Positions 6,088 through 8,617 of a stretch of 8,617 nt of DNA are shown in pieces; positions within the stretch are counted from its first letter, which is position 1; each line of letters begins with the position of its first letter. The notes under the pieces are model-generated. The model saw only the letters and a program-made list of their open reading frames with translations. It did not search any database and was not told the DNA's origin. The translations under genes were made by a program, and so were the position numbers. The stretch is from Burkholderiales bacterium RIFCSPHIGHO2_12_FULL_61_11 (GTDB lineage: Bacteria > Pseudomonadota > Gammaproteobacteria > Burkholderiales > Burkholderiaceae_C), in NCBI GenBank assembly GCA_001770785.1, contig MERZ01000075.1, forward strand, positions 1 through 8,617. Direction: 5' to 3'.

Positions 6088-7458
6088 ATGGCAACACCAG
6101 AATTATTGAAACGCCTGACCACCGCCGCCACCGCTGTGCCTGCCGCCGAAGATGCGGCAGACGCCCAGGGGGCCAGCTCCGACCTTGGCAGGGCGGGGCG
6201 CATCGGCCTGTGGGCCCTGGCCATCGGCTTCGGCGGCTTTCTGCTTTGGGCCGCTTTTGCCCCGCTGGATGAGGGCGTGCCCAGCCAGGGACAGGTCGCC
6301 ATCGATACCAAGCGCAGGCCGGTCCAGCATCTGACGGGCGGCATCATCAAGCAGGTGTTGGTCGGCGAAGGCGACCAGGTCAAGGCGGGCCAGTTGCTGA
6401 TCAAGCTCGACGATGCCGCTGCCAAGGCAAATTTCGAATCGGTGCGGCAGCGTTATCTGGGCCTGCGCGCCATGCAGGGTCGCCTGCTGGCCGAACAGGC
6501 AGGGCAAAGCCGCATCAGCTACCACCCGGACTTGCTGGCCGCCGCCCGGGACCCGCTGATCAAGCAGCAGATGGTGAACCAGCAACAATTGCTTGAGTCA
6601 CGCAAGGCGGCGTTGCGCGCCGACCTGCAAGGCATCGAGGAAAGCATCCAGGGCCAGCAAGGCCTTTCGCAAGCCTACGCGGGCATGCAGGGCAACCGGC
6701 ACAACCAGCTGGCGCTGCTGAACGAAGAACTCACCCATACCCGTGGCCTGGTCACCGAGGGTTACGTGCCGCGCAACCGCCAGCTGGAGCTGGAGCGCCA
6801 GGTTGCCGAATCCAGCACCTCCATTGCTGAACTCCAGGGAAACACGATCCGCTCCAAACGCGCAGCGGCGGAGCTCCGCCAGCGCGCCATCGCGCGGCAG
6901 CAGGAATACCGCAAGGAGGTGGACTCGCAATTGGCCGAAGTGACCCGCGAGGTGCTGGGCGACTCCGAGAAGGTCCGGGCGCTGCAGAATGATCTGGCGC
7001 GCACCGAGATCCGGTCTCCGGCGTCGGGTCAGGTGGTTGCGCTGGCGGCGCAGACCGTTGGCGGCGTGGTCGGCCCCGGCCAGAAACTGATGGACGTGGT
7101 GCCGGCCAATGAGTCGCTGTTGCTGGAGACCCGGGTGCTGCCTCATCTGATAGACCGCGTGCAGGCCAACATGCCGGTGGATGTGCGCTTTTCTTCTTTT
7201 GCCCATTCCCCGCAACTGGTGGTGCAAGGCCAGGTGGTGTCCGTGTCCGGGGACTTGCTGACCGACCCGCAGACCGGCGCGGGCTACTTCCTGGCGCGTG
7301 TCGCCGTGACGCCCGAGGGCATCAAGCGGCTTGGCAAGCGCCAGATGCAGCCGGGCATGCCGGTCGAAGTTGTTTTCAGGACCGGCGAACGTTCCTTGCT
7401 GACTTACCTGCTGCACCCGCTGACCAAGCGCGTTGCGGCTTCCATGAACGAGGAGTGA
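6088..7458 (+). CDS. HlyD-family type I secretion membrane fusion protein
   Basis: A 456-residue periplasmic adaptor linking the ABC transporters to the outer-membrane channel. A cytoplasmic N-terminus of about 38 residues precedes one membrane segment (about 39-58). Then come the first half of a lipoyl-like domain (about 78-108, with GGIIKQVLVGEGDQVKAGQ), a long helical hairpin or coiled coil (about 115-300, rich in Gln, Glu, Ala and Leu), the second lipoyl half (about 305-335, with IRSPASGQVV) and a beta-barrel domain. The C-terminal stretch PGMPVEVVFRTGERSLLTYL (from 422) is typical of type I secretion HlyD/PrtE proteins, as opposed to drug-efflux adaptors. The gene begins 42 bp after the second transporter and has no strong ribosome binding site before its ATG, so it may be translated less efficiently or by coupling. 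Length is normal for the family. Confidence 0.94.
   Translation: MATPELLKRLTTAATAVPAAEDAADAQGASSDLGRAGRIGLWALAIGFGGFLLWAAFAPLDEGVPSQGQVAIDTKRRPVQHLTGGIIKQVLVGEGDQVKAGQLLIKLDDAAAKANFESVRQRYLGLRAMQGRLLAEQAGQSRISYHPDLLAAARDPLIKQQMVNQQQLLESRKAALRADLQGIEESIQGQQGLSQAYAGMQGNRHNQLALLNEELTHTRGLVTEGYVPRNRQLELERQVAESSTSIAELQGNTIRSKRAAAELRQRAIARQQEYRKEVDSQLAEVTREVLGDSEKVRALQNDLARTEIRSPASGQVVALAAQTVGGVVGPGQKLMDVVPANESLLLETRVLPHLIDRVQANMPVDVRFSSFAHSPQLVVQGQVVSVSGDLLTDPQTGAGYFLARVAVTPEGIKRLGKRQMQPGMPVEVVFRTGERSLLTYLLHPLTKRVAASMNEE
7450..7455 (+). promoter_or_regulatory. Ribosome binding site for the TolC-type gene
   Basis: GAGGAG overlaps the last codons of the HlyD-type gene and lies 7 nt before the ATG at 7463. 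This fixes the start and indicates co-translation, with only 4 bp between the two genes. Confidence 0.65.
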
Positions 7459-7462
7459 CCCG

Positions 7463-8617
7463 ATGAAGACAAAAGCCTCTGCCTTTGCATCGTGTCGCGG
7501 GTCACTCAAGGCGCTCGCGCTCATCGCCGGGCTGGCCTGCCTGCCCGCCTGGTCGCTTGACTTGTCCCAGGCCTACCAGGCCGCACTGGAACAGGATGCC
7601 AGCCTGCGCGCCACGCGGGCGGCGACCGATGCCAAGCGCGAACGCCTGCCGCAGGCACGCGCCCAGCTATTGCCCAACCTGTCGGCCAGCGCTTCGGGCT
7701 ACCGCAATGCGCTGGAAAGCACGACACCGAATTTCCTTGGCAAAGAGGTCACCACCCACACAAACTACAACAGCAGCAGCAAGGCGCTGACGCTGCGGCA
7801 ACCGCTCTTTCGCAAGTACCAGATGGCCGACTTCCGGCTGGCGCAGGCGCAGGTGGCTGATGCCGACGCGATCCTGGAGCGGGAACTGCAAAACGTCGCC
7901 GTGCGCGTCAGCGGCGCTTACTTCGAAGCCCTGCTGACGGCCGAGCAGCTGGCACTGGTGCTGGCGCAGAAGACCGCTTACACGACCCAGCTCGATGCCG
8001 CGCGCAAGCGTTTGGCGGGCGGTTCCGGAACGCGGACCGACATCGATGAGGCGCAAGCCGCTCTGGACCTCAATCTGGCGCAGGAGCTGGAGGCACGCCA
8101 GAATGTGGACTTCACCCGCCGGCAGCTTCAGATCCTGGTCAACCGGCCCATCGATCAGCTGGCCTCGCTGGATGCGACGAAGATGCAGCTGGTTGCGCCC
8201 AGCCCGGATCGGCTGGAAGACTGGACCGAGCGCGCCGAAGCCAATAGCCCCGAGATCCGCTCGTTCAAGGCTCAGCTCGAAGCGGCTGGCTTTGAGGTGG
8301 AAAAGGCCCAGGCTGGCCACTACCCGACACTGGACGCCGTGGCTCAGTTGTCGCGAAACGAAAGCGATACCGTGACGAGCGTCAACAACCGCTACACCAA
8401 CAAGTCCATCGGCCTGCAGCTCAATATCCCGATCTTTTCTGGCGGTTACGTCAGCTCGACCGTGCGGCAGGCGGTCGCGGAGCAGGAACGCGCCAGGCAG
8501 GCGCTGGAAGCCTTGCGCCGCGACCTCGGGGTGCGCGTGCATCGCGAATTTCGCGGTGCGACGGAAGGGGTCTTGAAGGTCAGGGCTCTTGAACAGGCCG
8601 TGCGCTCGACCGAGCAG
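7463..8617 (+). CDS. TolC-family outer-membrane channel protein (3' end cut by window)
   Basis: An open frame of 385 codons runs from the ATG at 7463 to the window end without a stop; full TolC-type proteins are usually about 420-490 residues, so a modest C-terminal part is missing. Residues 1-31 are a signal peptide: basic start, hydrophobic core ALALIAGLACLPAW, likely signal peptidase I cleavage after AWS. The mature part begins LDLSQAYQAALEQDASLRA, the usual first TolC helix, followed by LPNLSASAS (first beta strand) and TLRQPLFRK. The structural repeat returns with SPEIRSFKAQLEAAGFEVEK, YPTLDAVAQL and IGLQLNIPIFSGG. This alternation of long helices and short strands fits the trimeric channel that spans the outer membrane and periplasm. 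As the last visible gene of the operon, it completes the type I secretion conduit. Because it is encoded with the transporters, it is probably dedicated to this system. Confidence 0.92.
   Translation, partial: MKTKASAFASCRGSLKALALIAGLACLPAWSLDLSQAYQAALEQDASLRATRAATDAKRERLPQARAQLLPNLSASASGYRNALESTTPNFLGKEVTTHTNYNSSSKALTLRQPLFRKYQMADFRLAQAQVADADAILERELQNVAVRVSGAYFEALLTAEQLALVLAQKTAYTTQLDAARKRLAGGSGTRTDIDEAQAALDLNLAQELEARQNVDFTRRQLQILVNRPIDQLASLDATKMQLVAPSPDRLEDWTERAEANSPEIRSFKAQLEAAGFEVEKAQAGHYPTLDAVAQLSRNESDTVTSVNNRYTNKSIGLQLNIPIFSGGYVSSTVRQAVAEQERARQALEALRRDLGVRVHREFRGATEGVLKVRALEQAVRSTEQ

Noticed and set aside
7463..7555. Possible lipoprotein signal in the TolC-type protein (Cys in GLACLP)
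   Set aside because: The residues before the Cys (G-L-A) do not fit a lipobox, while AWS just after fits ordinary signal peptidase I cleavage.

Overview
The window is GC-rich and densely coded, with short intergenic gaps and families typical of a betaproteobacterium. A Burkholderiales (Comamonadaceae-like) host is my inference from codon use and protein style, not from a marker gene. There are six genes in two divergent units that share one regulatory region of 195 bp (1729-1923).

Left unit, minus strand (1728 to beyond base 1): the first gene is a Wzt-type ATPase of an ABC polysaccharide exporter. After the usual nucleotide-binding domain and C-terminal glycan-binding domain it carries an extra GNAT acyltransferase-like domain, cut by the window edge. 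No Wzm permease lies upstream of it.

Right unit, plus strand (1924 to beyond 8617): five tightly packed genes. The first encodes a 206-residue protein that resembles the N-terminal, pre-nuclease half of IS200/IS605-type TnpB (OrfB) and stops before any RuvC nuclease domain. Its stop codon overlaps the start of the next gene (ATGA). Then come two paralogous PrtD-type type I secretion permease/ATPases, an HlyD-type membrane fusion protein and a TolC-type outer membrane protein (truncated by the window). Together these form a complete inner-membrane to outer-membrane type I secretion channel. No secreted substrate is encoded in the window.

The divergent region holds two striking sites. One is a perfect CRP-type palindrome (1864-1879). 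The other is a perfect 12-bp inverted repeat (1904-1915 / 1929-1940) whose left arm contains the ribosome binding site of the TnpB-like gene and whose 13-nt loop contains its start codon. The combination of a nuclease-less TnpB relative, a structured element around its own translation start, and translational coupling to a secretion operon is the most unusual feature. A plausible but untested reading is a domesticated TnpB N-terminal module that acts as an autoregulator or specific regulator of the operon. The divergent layout and shared CRP-type site suggest joint control of glycan export and protein secretion, as expected for surface or biofilm traits.
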